Shown: positions 17,791-27,348, counted from the stretch's first letter. The stretch: DNA of 64,000 nt from Variovorax paradoxus (GCF_009498455.1 NZ_CP045644.1:3909001-3973000); one strand, 5' to 3'. Numbers and translations: made by a program. The notes: a model not told the origin generated them from the sequence alone.

Positions 17791-17817
17791 AAAAGAAAAG
17801 CCACCCGAAGGTGGCTT
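17791..17817 (-). terminator. Terminator of the leftward repressor gene
   Basis: AAGCCACC and GGTGGCTT form an 8-bp stem with loop CGAA. On the minus strand the stem is followed by TTTTCTTTT. Confidence 0.85.
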
Positions 17818-17839
17818 GGTGGGGTTAGGGGCAAGGTGC

Positions 17840-18361
17840 TCACCCTGCCTTTTTCGCTGGGCCCGGCTTGTAGTTGCGCTTGATCGCGTCCATCGAGGCG
17901 CCATGCAGCGCCTTTTCACGCTTGGCGATCTCCTTGAGGCCTGCTCCGAACTCTTTCTTGAAGTCCGGGTACCGATCAATGTCGAACTCGACGCCGTCGG
18001 TTTCCTTGCGAACCCAGCCCAGCATCTTTGCTTCCAGATCAGTGACCAGCTGGTTGCCCAAGATCTCTTGGAGCACTTCGAGCAGCTCGGGGTTGCGAGC
18101 TTCAAGCACGCGGGTCAGCAGGAAGGCCGGATCGATGCCGAGTGCCTTTGCGGTGACGCCCACCTTGTTCACGGGGAACGCCATGTTCCCGCTGCGCAGC
18201 ATGGCCACCACGTTCGCAGAGCCGTATCCCATCTTCTCGGCGAGCTCGTAGTTGCGCATGCCAGCTTCGTCCTGGCGGCGAGCCAGAAACTCGTTGAGCG
18301 GGATGCCGGCGGCCGCGGTTTTCTTCGGGGCAGCTGCCTTCTTGGTTGCGGTGGCGTTCAT
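17840..18361 (-). CDS. XRE-like DNA-binding protein, candidate phage repressor
   Basis: 173 aa. The N-terminus is lysine/alanine-rich (ATKKAAAPKKTAAA). A lambda-repressor-like HTH follows at about residues 22-75 (LNEFLARRQDEAGMRNYELA, then YGSANVVAMLRSGNMAFPVN), with a helical C-terminus ending in another basic tail. No S24 peptidase domain, so it would not self-cleave as LexA or cI does. It is the leftmost gene of the phage region and is transcribed away from all its neighbours, the classical place for a repressor. Its promoter has the same TATAATG motif as the rightward phage promoters, so it may bind the dispersed TCAGTA..TACTGA sites, including its own (inference). GAGGAG precedes the ATG. 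Confidence 0.7.
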   Translation of the reverse strand: MNATATKKAAAPKKTAAAGIPLNEFLARRQDEAGMRNYELAEKMGYGSANVVAMLRSGNMAFPVNKVGVTAKALGIDPAFLLTRVLEARNPELLEVLQEILGNQLVTDLEAKMLGWVRKETDGVEFDIDRYPDFKKEFGAGLKEIAKREKALHGASMDAIKRNYKPGPAKKAG

Positions 18362-18429
18362 TAACTTCTCCTCTTGGGAACTTTAAAAAGTGATGCTCGC
18401 GTTCATCGAAAAAGAGACTAAGCGAACAC

Positions 18430-18455
18430 ATTATATTGCTATGTACTTACATACA
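18430..18455 (-). promoter_or_regulatory. Leftward promoter of the repressor gene with palindrome
   Basis: On the minus strand TATAAT (18430-18435) is followed by GTGT. Just upstream TATGTA-CT-TACATA forms a two-base-spaced inverted repeat with the same geometry as the TCAGTA-type operators. Confidence 0.5.
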
Positions 18456-18575
18456 CTGTGTGCAGATGTCAATGCTCAGCAGTGAGTGACTTTATAGCAA
18501 ATGGCTTTCGCACCGCCGTGTAAGACAACTGCTCACCGCGGAAGCCACCAACAGCGGTCCAAGTGCGTCGAGCCC

Positions 18576-18612
18576 TATAATGTGTGCACGCTGACTCTCT
18601 TTGCTTGAGTCA
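18576..18612 (+). promoter_or_regulatory. First rightward phage promoter
   Basis: TATAAT at 18576-18581 is followed by GTGTGCACGCTGACTC. TGACTC (18592-18597) and GAGTCA (18607-18612) can form a hairpin at the predicted transcript 5' end. The gap 18362-18655 otherwise holds no gene. Confidence 0.55.
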
Positions 18613-18655
18613 TATTTAAGTAAGTCATCAATTACAAACTATCGGAAATCTCAAC

Positions 18656-18841
18656 ATGGAATCGGTCGACTGCCAGTTGGTAAGCATTGAGCAAATGGCG
18701 GACATCCTCGCCACGTCCACAGAAACGAAGTCGGTCAGCGCAGGGGAGCTGAAAGCGCGGTGGCTCGACACCGGTGCCGAGACGATCATCGTGATCGAAA
18801 GCCTGGTCGGGCCGGGCCTGAAGTTCACGGGCCCTCACTAA
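18656..18841 (+). CDS. Small acidic hypothetical protein, 61 aa
   Basis: The first rightward gene of the phage region. MESVDCQLVSIEQMADIL suggests a short helical protein with an acidic first half, and IIVIESLVGPGLKF at the end. No family recognised. It sits 70 bp after the first rightward promoter, a position typical of an early regulator or host-takeover peptide. Confidence 0.55.
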   Translation: MESVDCQLVSIEQMADILATSTETKSVSAGELKARWLDTGAETIIVIESLVGPGLKFTGPH

Positions 18842-18940
18842 AAGTCGGCTGCGTGAGAGCCCGGTGCAATGCCGGGCGCGCCCTCCAAGGGCTCATTTTT
18901 AAAGTTGATGCAACGAATCAACGACACGAGGTTTTTCACA

Positions 18941-21204
18941 ATGAAGCAAGACATTCAGGTCATCCGCGACTCGATCGGGAAGATCGTCTCCATGCTCACT
19001 TCGCGCGCCATCAAGGTCACCCAGCGCGGAGTGAAGGCGTATGTGGCCTACGACCCGAAGACCGGCAAGATCAAGGTGGTCAACGTGCCGTACTTGCCCG
19101 ACGACGCGACGCCCGAGTTCATCGCCGCGGTCCAGGGCTTCCTGGACCACGAGGTCGGCCACGTGCTGTTCACGGACCAGAAGGTCGTCATCGCGGCCAG
19201 CAAGCTGGGCGCCAAGGTCGCGAACCTCGCCAACATCGTTGAAGACGTGTTCATCGAGCGCAAGATGACCGAGGCGTTTCAGGGTTCGTCGCACAACCTG
19301 GAGCAGGTCCGCAAGTTCTATCTTGAGCGAATCTGTGGGAAGGGGATCACCGACGCTCTCGCCGCCGGCGACCAGAAAAAAGCGGAGGGGTATGCATTCG
19401 TCGCAGCCTTCCGGGCGTGGGCCGGCCAGACGTCCGCACAGGACTTCATCAAGCAGCCGCACGTCGCACCGTTGGTCGAACCGCTGAAGGCGAAGCTGGG
19501 CGACGACATCCTGCGCAAGCTCACCCGCGTGAGCAGCAGCCAGGAGTGCCTGGACCTGGCGCTCGAGGTCAAGAAGGCGCTCACCCTCCGCCGCCACCTC
19601 CTCCCGCGCCCCCGCCGCCCCCTGCGCCGTCAGTCCCACCCACGGCACCTCCGCCGCCGCAAGACGACGATCAGGACGAGGAGCAAGACGAAGACGACGA
19701 TCAGCCGGGCAGCCCGTCGCCGGGCGACCCAAGCGACGACGACACGGGCGATGAGGGCACCCCGGAGCCGGAAAGCAATGACCTGGATGACGCGGGCAAC
19801 ACGTCCGACCCCGGGGCACCTTCCGCTGGTGGCGGTGGTGATGACCAGGACGAAGAGCCCGAGCCCGAAAGCGACGAAGAGCAGGGCGACGACACCGCGC
19901 AGGGCGCCCCTGCCGACCCCTCAGACGAGGGCCAAGACGACGACGCGGGTGAAGATGCTGCACCGGGCAACGCCCCCGCCGACAGCGATGCGGAGGACGA
20001 CGGCAGCGACGGGTTGCAGGGCGACGGTGACGAACAGACGTCGGCGGCCGAGGGCGACAGCGAAGATGGCGCAGAGGGTGATGCAGAGTCGGGCGAAAGC
20101 CAGGCACAGGAAGAAGCTCGCACCCAAGGCGACACCAGCACGGCCAGCAAGGAGGTGCCGGGTGGCTCGAACGAAGATGCTGAAGCCACCACGAAAGACC
20201 CCGAGCGCGACCTCAGCGAGATCTTCGAGGAGAAGCGTGACTTCGACGACGCCATCAGCGAAGGTCTGACCAAGGAAGCGGAGCACCAGTTCAACTCGGC
20301 CAGCTACCAGATCTACTCCACCGAGTGGGACCGGATCGAACCAGCTCGCGAGTCCAAGATCAAGGAGAACATTGAGGCGCTCGACAAGGGCACTGAAGGA
20401 ACCTTGGGCGTGATGCAGAAGCAGCTGGAGCGTGCCATCGCAGCGAAGGCGCGCAAGAGCTGGAACCCCGCCCAGCGTCGCGGCCGGATCGCACCGGGTG
20501 CGCTGTTCAAGTCTGCCGTGGGCGATGACCGACTGTTCCGCCAGCGCTTCGAGACGCAGGCGAAGAACACCGCGTTCACGCTCCTGGTCGACAACTCCGG
20601 CTCGATGGTCTATTCGGACAACCTCGTCGTCGCTGCTCGAGCCTCGTATGCGCTGTCGCAAGTGCTTGAACGCATCAAGGTCACCCACGAAGTGCTCGGC
20701 TTCACGACGTTCGAGAGCAAGGAGATGGAGCGCGCGATGGCCGATGACCTGACGGGCACCGTCACGCCCGACGACTATGCCCGCGACGAGGCTATCTACA
20801 TGCCCATCTTCAAGGGCTTCGGCGAGCGCCTGGGCACGCAGGTCAAGGCCCGCTTCGCGAGCATGATCGGCTACCCGGACTTCTGCCGCTGCAACATCGA
20901 CGGGGAGAGCATCCAGATCGCTGCGCACCGCCTGAAGAGCCAGCGCGCTGAGCGCCACATCATGTGCGTGCTGAGCGACGGCGACCCGAACTGCTCGCCG
21001 GGCGGCAGCTCGAACGTCAACCAGCTGCGGAACCACACCCGCGAGGCCGTGAAAAAGGTGCAGGCCGCAGGCATCGAGGTCGTGGGCATCGGCATTCGCA
21101 CCACCGCCGTCAAGAGCTACTACGACAAGCACATCGTCCTGAACAACCTGGCAGAACTGCCGACCGTTGTGATGGGTCAGCTGACCAAGATGTTGCTCTC
21201 CTGA
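18941..21204 (+). CDS. cobT: CobT-like metallopeptidase/VWA protein, split by a -1 frameshift
   Basis: About 754 aa if joined. The first frame (18941 to about 19590) carries a metallopeptidase-like motif, HEVGH (residues 70-74), and a possible third ligand in NIVEDVFIERK, as in CobT/VWA proteins with a peptidase fold. From about 19577 the sensible reading continues one base back: a polyproline stretch (starting HPPPPPPPAP), a roughly 150-residue Asp/Glu-rich linker, and a C-terminal VWA domain with a MIDAS motif (LLVDNSGSMVYSD) ending at 21204. The first frame alone would become Arg-rich and stop at 20269. The switch lies in a C-rich tract with two C_CCC motifs (around 19610-19625), so it may be programmed, or a sequencing error. 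The partner ATPase follows at 21306. ATG 18941 has GAGG ten bases upstream. Confidence 0.75.
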
Positions 21205-21207
21205 CTC

Positions 21208-21274
21208 TAAAATAGTAAGTCAGTACTGATATACTCCAAGCGTCGGGCGCGATCATTCATTCATCGCGCTGACG
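21208..21274 (+). promoter_or_regulatory. Phage promoter/operator before the cobS-like gene
   Basis: TCAGTACTGA, a perfect 10-bp palindrome (21220-21229), directly abuts TATACT (21230-21235). A TAAAAT lies upstream at 21208. CGTCGGGCGCGAT (21241-21253) and ATCGCGCTGACG (21263-21274) form a strong hairpin starting at the predicted +1. Confidence 0.6.
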
Positions 21275-21305
21275 CGACACCAAATTTTTAAGACTGGAGA
21301 GTTTT

Positions 21306-22484
21306 ATGACCACCAACGCAGCGGCCCCTGCCGACGAAACCATCAAGTGCGCGATCTGCGGTGCGAAGATCCATGCGGTGCACATGCACCTGAAGTCCGA
21401 CCACCCCACCGTGACGGCTGAAGAGTACCAGGCGCAGTACCCGGGCCAGCCCATGCTGAGCCAGAAGGCAATCGACGCGATCAAGAAGCGCGAAGCGGAA
21501 AAGGCTGCCCAAGCTGGGACTATTGCAACAGTAAGCAAACACACACCTTCAGCTGCCAAGAAGGTTGTGTTTCATGACCTCTTCGGCCTGGGCAAGAACG
21601 CCGCCACGCTGAGCGCCAGCGGCAAGGAAATCATGGTCACGCAGTGCGCGCCGCTGCCAGAGCACGAGTCGATGATTCCTGAAATCGACCCGAACTACGT
21701 GTTCAATCTGGACGTGCTCAAGACCATGATGATGGGCTTGGAGATGCGCATTCCCACGTACCTCTGGGGCCACGCCGGCACCGGCAAGACCACCATCTTC
21801 GAGCAGATCGCCGCGTACACGAGGCGGCCACTGTTCCGTGTGCAGCACACCGCGAACATGGAAGAAGAGCACATCGTCGGCGGCTGGCGTCTTCGCGATG
21901 GGAAAACCCACTTCGAGCTTGGCCCGCTGGGGATGGCGATGAAGTACGGGTGGCTGTACATGGCCGACGAGTACGACTTCGGCCGCCCGGAAGTGACTTC
22001 GGTCTACCAGGCAGTGCTCGAGGGCAAGCCGCTGGTCATCAAGGAAGCCGACCCCGAGAACCGCGTCATCAAGCCGCACCCCGACTTCCGCATCGTCGCC
22101 ACCGGCAACACGAACGGGCAGGGCGATGAAACCGGCCTGTACACGGGCACGAACCTGCAGAACAGCGCCAACTATGAGCGCTTCGGCGTGGTCCAGCGCA
22201 TGGACTACATGTCCAAAGAACTCGAGGAGCGCCTCGTCTCGCAGCAGGGCCGCATCCCGATGGCCGACGCGAAGAAGCTGGTCGACTTCGCCAAGCGCAT
22301 TCGCGAAGAGTTCGACGGCGGCCGCCTGGGCAACCCCATCTCGCCACGCTCGCTGATCTACGCCGCAAAGATCGGCGTGGGCAAGCGCGACTTCAAGGCA
22401 GGCCTCGACCTGGCCTTCATCAACCGTCTCTCCAGCACCGACCGTGAAGCAGCCCGTCAAGTGGCGCAGCGCGTCTTCGCCTGA
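21306..22484 (+). CDS. cobS: CobS-like AAA+ ATPase with N-terminal zinc finger
   Basis: 392 aa. Residues about 13-35 form a C2H2-like zinc finger (CAICGAKIHAVHMHLKSDH) of a kind often found at the N-terminus of phage CobS proteins. The MoxR-class AAA+ domain has Walker A GHAGTGKT (about residue 160), Walker B LYMADEYDF, and a sensor region VATGNTNGQGDETG. In cobalamin synthesis CobS/CobT drive cobalt insertion with CobN; no CobN or any cobalamin gene is present. The pair therefore more likely acts as a MoxR/VWA chaperone-like machine on phage or host targets (inference). Confidence 0.85.
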   Translation: MTTNAAAPADETIKCAICGAKIHAVHMHLKSDHPTVTAEEYQAQYPGQPMLSQKAIDAIKKREAEKAAQAGTIATVSKHTPSAAKKVVFHDLFGLGKNAATLSASGKEIMVTQCAPLPEHESMIPEIDPNYVFNLDVLKTMMMGLEMRIPTYLWGHAGTGKTTIFEQIAAYTRRPLFRVQHTANMEEEHIVGGWRLRDGKTHFELGPLGMAMKYGWLYMADEYDFGRPEVTSVYQAVLEGKPLVIKEADPENRVIKPHPDFRIVATGNTNGQGDETGLYTGTNLQNSANYERFGVVQRMDYMSKELEERLVSQQGRIPMADAKKLVDFAKRIREEFDGGRLGNPISPRSLIYAAKIGVGKRDFKAGLDLAFINRLSSTDREAARQVAQRVFA

Positions 22485-22516
22485 TCCCCGTCCACCAGCA
22501 CACCAGCCAGACACTT

Positions 22517-23188
22517 ATGACCACCGCTGAAGCCACTCTCGCCGTCGACCTGCCCGTCAAACGCATGGGCGAAGTCCGCCACAACATGGGCGGGCGAAAG
22601 GGGCAGAAATTCGCCAACGACGGCAGCTACGAATCGGTCGAAGCCATGCTGACCCGCCTGGCGATCAAGTCGTACGCCCGCGTCCAGGCGCTCAAGCTGC
22701 CCATGAACTACGAGGATGTCCGCCAGGAGATGGATGTCTATTACCTCCAGGCATTCAAGGCTTGGCGCCCCGACGGCGGCGCCAAGTTTTCAAGCTACTG
22801 CACGACAGCGTGCATGCACAACTTCCGCAACCGCATCGAGAAGATGTGCGAGGAAAAGCGCGAGCTGGGCATGTACTCCATCGACGACCGCGCGCCCTCC
22901 ATGCAGGACGAGGACGGGGACCCGATGGAGCGCCTCGGTGCCGATCTCGACGACTCCCGCCCCGAGGACCGCCTGATCGCGCGCCAGGAGATGAAGCAGC
23001 GCCTGGCAGGCTTGACGCCGGCCGCGCAGCGCTTCGTGACGGCCTTGCTGCTGAACGAGCGCGACGACAAGTTCAAAACCGGCACGGCCCGCTTCAGCAA
23101 CATCGCTGTGGCCGCCGGCCTCAACGCTGCAGAGGCGCGCCGCGTTCGCGCCGAGATCACTGAGAAGTTCGGCTTCACGGAATGGTGA
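22517..23188 (+). CDS. Sigma-70-like RNA polymerase sigma factor
   Basis: 223 aa. A region 2-like block at about residues 55-110 (LPMNYEDVRQEMDVYYLQAF, KAWRPDGGAKFSSYCTTACM) matches the core-binding and -10 recognition helices of sigma-70 family members. An acidic linker follows (DEDGDPMERLGADLDDSRPED), then a region 4-like helical part (LTPAAQRFVTALLLNERDDK). It may redirect host RNA polymerase to middle or late phage promoters. Its stop overlaps the next start by seven bases. The remote similarity leaves some doubt. Confidence 0.65.
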   Translation: MTTAEATLAVDLPVKRMGEVRHNMGGRKGQKFANDGSYESVEAMLTRLAIKSYARVQALKLPMNYEDVRQEMDVYYLQAFKAWRPDGGAKFSSYCTTACMHNFRNRIEKMCEEKRELGMYSIDDRAPSMQDEDGDPMERLGADLDDSRPEDRLIARQEMKQRLAGLTPAAQRFVTALLLNERDDKFKTGTARFSNIAVAAGLNAAEARRVRAEITEKFGFTEW

Positions 23189-23793
23189 TTGAGGCCCCGG
23201 CCTGCCATGGGATGGCTTCGGCCGTCTCTGCGCAGTCCCCGACATGCCAAGCCTGCCCGCATGCACGCAGTTGCGTGCGGGATGCTGCGCTCTTCCTGGT
23301 CGGGCTGCCCGACAGCGAGGTCGTACGCCGAGAGCGGCAACTGATCGTGGTCACAGGAAAAGCCCTTCTTCACCTGCCATTGACCCGCGTCAAGGGCGAG
23401 GGTGCCCCGCTCGTCGTGGCGAGCACCCGGGGCGTGCAGCGCGTGTCGCTGACCCCCAAGGAAGAAGCGCTGGTGCAGGGGCTACCCAAGCGCGTGGCCA
23501 GCCAGGTCCGCAGCCTGATGACCACGGGGTGGTTCGAGTTCGCCCGCGCCGAGCTGCTTGCCGGCCGCAATCCAGCCGACAAGGGCTGGAAGGACACCTA
23601 CTGCCGCCAGCTGCTGGGCGGGCAAGCCACGCGCGAGTCGCTGCGCCTTGCCTTCATGCAGGAGCTGAACCTGACGGCGGCGAGCGCAAAGGTTCAGCTG
23701 TCCAACGCGCTGTCGATCTTCGCAGCGGGGAACCTGGCCGTCGAGACGGGCGGGAAGCTCCAACTGGTCGCCAACCCAGTCGACAGACCATAG
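23182..23793 (+). CDS. Hypothetical protein, 203 aa, N-terminal Cys cluster
   Basis: CQACPHARSCVRDAALF near residue 22 resembles a small zinc or Fe-S Cys cluster (CxxCx5C). The rest is mixed with a HTH-like C-terminal part (TAASAKVQLSNALSIFAAG). It overlaps the sigma-like gene by 7 bp and precedes the polymerase by 22 bp, so it is co-expressed with both. No family recognised. Confidence 0.65.
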   Translation: MVIEAPACHGMASAVSAQSPTCQACPHARSCVRDAALFLVGLPDSEVVRRERQLIVVTGKALLHLPLTRVKGEGAPLVVASTRGVQRVSLTPKEEALVQGLPKRVASQVRSLMTTGWFEFARAELLAGRNPADKGWKDTYCRQLLGGQATRESLRLAFMQELNLTAASAKVQLSNALSIFAAGNLAVETGGKLQLVANPVDRP

Positions 23794-23815
23794 ATATCAA
23801 CCAACGGGGAACCGA

Positions 23816-26800
23816 ATGAATCCACTTGCCGTCGCGCTCTCGGTGCGCAGCGACTTCAGCCTGGGCGAAAGCTCGTTCCAGATCTCCAAGATCATTGAGC
23901 GGGCGAAAGAGTGCGGCTACAGCCACATCGCTTTGACCGACACCATGAGCGTGTCGTCCATGCCCACCTTCAGCGAGAAGGCGAAGAAGGCCGGCATCGA
24001 GGTCATCACGGGCTGCACGGTGATCGTGGTGGATGACCCCACCGCGAAGCTCAAGGACCGCCCGAACAACGCCTTCCGCCTGAAGGTCTACGTGAAGAGC
24101 GAGAAGGGCCTGAAGTCCCTCTTCGCCGCGCTCACGAAGTCGATGGACGCGGACCACTACTACTACCACGCGCGCCTGGGTTTTCAGGACGTGCTCGACC
24201 TGGAAGACGTGGTGGTCACCAGCGGCGACATCCAGTCGTTGTGGCACCACCCACGCGCGAGCGAGCTGCATGGCGAGCTGGCCCAGCGCTTCAAGGGCGA
24301 CTACTACGTGGAGCACGTGGCCATCAACACGCCGCTTTTCGACCGCCTGAACAAGCAGGCAGAGCTGGCATCGTTGTTCACCGGCACGCAGTGGTTCGTC
24401 AGTCGGCCCGCCTTCTATGCGACGCCCGAAGACGCCAACGCGACCGACGTGCTGAAGTCCATCGCGACGAACACGCCGGTCTCCAGCCCATGGGTGCCCC
24501 GTCCGTACACGCGCAACCTGTGCATGCTGACGCCCGCGGAGTTCGCCGCCGAGCTCAAGGCGATGACCGACCGTGGCGCCGGCGCGAACGGGCGCAACTT
24601 GGCGACGACGGTCGAGATCGCCGGGAAGTGCACCTACCGCTTCGCCAAGATGGCCCCGTGCCTCCCGAAGATGGCCGACGACGAGTTCGTCGCGCTGGTC
24701 AACGGGTGCAAGGCGGGCTGGCGCGAGCGCTTCAAAGAAGAGGTCTGGGGCCACAAGCCCACCGACGAAGAGCTGGCGACGGTCTACAAGGAGCGCCTGG
24801 CGTTCGAGCTCGGCGTGCTCCGGAAGATGAACTTCAGCGGCTACTTCCTGTTGGTACAGGAGATCGTGAGCTGGGCCAAAGACAACGGGGTGCGCGTCGG
24901 GCCAGGACGGGGTTCGGTAGGTGGCTCGCTGGTCGCGTACCTCATGGGCATCACGGACGTCGACCCGATCCGCTTCGGTCTCCTGTTCGAGCGCTTCATC
25001 AACCCCGACCGTACCGACTTGCCTGACGCTGACTTGGACTTCGAGTCGGGCAAGCGCCACATGGTCGTGGACTACATCATCAACCGCTGGGGGCGCGAGA
25101 ACGTCGCTGGCATCGTGAACTTCTCCACCCTCGGTCCGGCATCGGCGCTGCGTGACACAGCCCGCATGCACGAGCTGGACCCGTGGGAGTACGCCTGCTC
25201 GAAACAGATGGAGAAGGAGCACGGGGTCAGCCTGAGTCTGGCTGAATCGGCCGAGCGCGTGCCTGACATCGGCAAGTTCATGGTCGAGCGCCCGGTCGTC
25301 TGGGACCACGCGCTTCGCCTCGAAGGCGCCAACCGCACGCTGTCGCAGCACGCTGCAGGCGTGATCGTCGCGGGTGAACCCGTGACCAACCGCGCCGTCG
25401 TGCGCATGCACAAGGAAGAGGACTCGCTGCCCGTGGTGCAGTGGGACAAGACAAAGGTCGAAGACTTCGGCCTCATCAAGCTGGACATTCTGGGCTTGAA
25501 CACCCTGGACCTGATCGGGACCGCGCTCGACTACATCCTCGAGCGGCATGGCAAGAAGATCAACCTGCTCAGCCTCCCGCTGGACGACAACCGCGTGCTC
25601 GAAGCCTTCGGGCGCGGGGAAACCAAGGGCGTGTTCCAGTTCGAGGGCGGGGGCATGACCAAGCTGCTCAAGGACATGGCCATGGGCGGCACGCTCACCT
25701 TCAACGACTTGTGCGCCGCGACCGCGCTGTTCCGGCCGGGCCCGCTCGACGCCGGCCTGTGTGACCGCTACGTGCAGGTGCGCCAGGGCGCGTCGCACGC
25801 CCACTACGACCACCCGCTGCTTGAGGAGTGCCTGAGCGAGACGTTCGGGGTCATCACCTACCAGGAGCAGGTGATGAAACTGTGCCGCGTGCTGTGTGGC
25901 TTCACCCCGGGCGAAGCAGACGGCGTGCGAAAAGCCATCGGCAAGAAGGACGCCGAGAAGATGGCCGAGTACGCGGTTCGCTTCGTCGCCGGCGCGGAAG
26001 CATCGGGCATGGAGAAGTACAAGGCCGAAACCCTGTGGGAAACCATTCTGGGCTTCGCGGGCTACGCCTTCAACAAGTCGCACTCAGCCGAGTACTCGCT
26101 GATCTCCTGGGTCACGATGTGGCTGAAGGTGTATTACCCTGCCGAGTTCTTCGCCGCCGCCATGACGGTGATCGACAAGGAAGAAAAGCTGGCGGGCCTG
26201 GTGCTGGACGCCCGCTCGAAGGGCCTGCAGATCCTGCCGCCTGACCTGAACATTAGCTCCAACCGCATCGAAATCGAGGGTGACGACAAGCTCTATGCGC
26301 CGTTCCAGGCGATCAAGGGCATCAGCGGCAACGTCGCTGCGTCGATCCTCAAGCTGCGTGAATACGAGGACACGTCGCTGGGCGTCTATGCCGGCGGCTT
26401 CTCGTTGAACTCCGATGGTGGTGTCATGGAGTTCGACCCGACCATCCAGAAGAAGGTGCTGGGCCGCACGCAGGTCAACTCGGCACACCGGGAGAAGCTC
26501 AGCCGCGTGGGCGCACTGTGGAACCTCGACAAGCAGGGCCACCCCGCATCCCATCCCGACCGCCTGAAGGACCGACTGGAGCTCATGCCAGGCTTCACCG
26601 TCGAACTGGTCAAAGCAGACCGCACCCTGAATGCCGAGAAGCTCGCCAAGCTGCAGATCACTCGGCTGATCGATGAAATGCGCAGCAGCGATGCCCCGAG
26701 CTTGAAGGGCAAGCCGATCCCTGTGCCCCGCATGGGCGACGCGCCGCGCTTCATGCTGGTGTTCGACGCCCCGTCGTGGGAGGAGGAGCGCGCGGGAAAG

Positions 26801-27199
26801 ATGCTCGAAGGCAAGACCGCCGACATCGTCAAGGAGGCGCTCAAGGACGTGCAGCTCCGGGCCGCTGACGGCTACTACACCGCGCTGTGCAAGGTGGCGA
26901 AGGAGAAGGGCGCGAAGGCCATCACCAACCAGCAGATCCTGGACGGCGGCGAGTTCCTGCGCCAAGAGATCGAGATACTGAAGCCGCCCGTCATCATTGC
27001 CATGGGCTCCAACGCCGTGCGTTGGTTCTCGCCCGGGCTGAAGGGCTCGCCCGCGGACCTCGCGGGCAAGGTCGTCTACGACGCCAAGCTCGACGCATCG
27101 ATCATCTTCGGGCTCAACCCCGGGATGCTCTATCACGACCCCAGTAAGATCACCCTCGTCCAAAGCGTGTTTGATCAGCTCTACACGCTCCTGTCATGA
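23816..27199 (+). CDS. dnaE: DNA polymerase III alpha subunit with C-terminal uracil-DNA glycosylase-like domain
   Basis: 1127 aa. N-terminal PHP domain (residues 1-270) is degenerate: the usual HxH is SVRSD and TDH is TDT, so metal-dependent activity is probably lost. The C-family polymerase palm has its catalytic Asp residues in PDADLDF (D404, D406) and KLDILGLNTL (D557), so synthesis should be intact. Fingers and tandem HhH follow. From about residue 975 the sequence leaves the DnaE pattern (no OB fold seen) and reads like a family 4/5 UDG fold: PRFMLVFDAPSWEEERAGKM, DGYYTALCKVAKEKG, LRQEIEILKPPVIIAMGSNA, ending near LNPGMLYHD. Replicates phage DNA, probably with the DnaQ-like exonuclease at 49110. 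Confidence 0.9.
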   Translation: MNPLAVALSVRSDFSLGESSFQISKIIERAKECGYSHIALTDTMSVSSMPTFSEKAKKAGIEVITGCTVIVVDDPTAKLKDRPNNAFRLKVYVKSEKGLKSLFAALTKSMDADHYYYHARLGFQDVLDLEDVVVTSGDIQSLWHHPRASELHGELAQRFKGDYYVEHVAINTPLFDRLNKQAELASLFTGTQWFVSRPAFYATPEDANATDVLKSIATNTPVSSPWVPRPYTRNLCMLTPAEFAAELKAMTDRGAGANGRNLATTVEIAGKCTYRFAKMAPCLPKMADDEFVALVNGCKAGWRERFKEEVWGHKPTDEELATVYKERLAFELGVLRKMNFSGYFLLVQEIVSWAKDNGVRVGPGRGSVGGSLVAYLMGITDVDPIRFGLLFERFINPDRTDLPDADLDFESGKRHMVVDYIINRWGRENVAGIVNFSTLGPASALRDTARMHELDPWEYACSKQMEKEHGVSLSLAESAERVPDIGKFMVERPVVWDHALRLEGANRTLSQHAAGVIVAGEPVTNRAVVRMHKEEDSLPVVQWDKTKVEDFGLIKLDILGLNTLDLIGTALDYILERHGKKINLLSLPLDDNRVLEAFGRGETKGVFQFEGGGMTKLLKDMAMGGTLTFNDLCAATALFRPGPLDAGLCDRYVQVRQGASHAHYDHPLLEECLSETFGVITYQEQVMKLCRVLCGFTPGEADGVRKAIGKKDAEKMAEYAVRFVAGAEASGMEKYKAETLWETILGFAGYAFNKSHSAEYSLISWVTMWLKVYYPAEFFAAAMTVIDKEEKLAGLVLDARSKGLQILPPDLNISSNRIEIEGDDKLYAPFQAIKGISGNVAASILKLREYEDTSLGVYAGGFSLNSDGGVMEFDPTIQKKVLGRTQVNSAHREKLSRVGALWNLDKQGHPASHPDRLKDRLELMPGFTVELVKADRTLNAEKLAKLQITRLIDEMRSSDAPSLKGKPIPVPRMGDAPRFMLVFDAPSWEEERAGKMLEGKTADIVKEALKDVQLRAADGYYTALCKVAKEKGAKAITNQQILDGGEFLRQEIEILKPPVIIAMGSNAVRWFSPGLKGSPADLAGKVVYDAKLDASIIFGLNPGMLYHDPSKITLVQSVFDQLYTLLS

Positions 27200-27348
27200 G
27201 CGAAGAAATCTGGACAGCCGTCATCGGCTACGAAGGCCGTTACGAGATCTCGGACCTCGGCCGCCGACCTGGCACGCAGGTACGGGGTGGGGCAGTACAG
27301 CATTCGCAATGCGGTCACGGCCGAACGTGGGCTCACCTGCCACTCTGA
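27196..27348 (+). pseudogene. Decayed NUMOD4/HTH homing endonuclease
   Basis: The ATG overlaps the dnaE stop. The first 23 codons (WTAVIGYEGRYEISDLGR) are a NUMOD4 motif, the N-terminal DNA-binding motif of HNH homing endonucleases. About 27258 the frame changes: in another frame AADLARRYGVGQYSIRNAV is the HTH usually found at the C-terminus of such enzymes. The HNH nuclease core between them is missing, so a deletion fused the two ends out of frame. Confidence 0.65.

Noticed and set aside
19615..20269. Arg-rich tail of the first cobT frame as a real domain
   Set aside because: It is the wrong frame of an Asp/Glu codon tract; the other frame gives the expected acidic linker.
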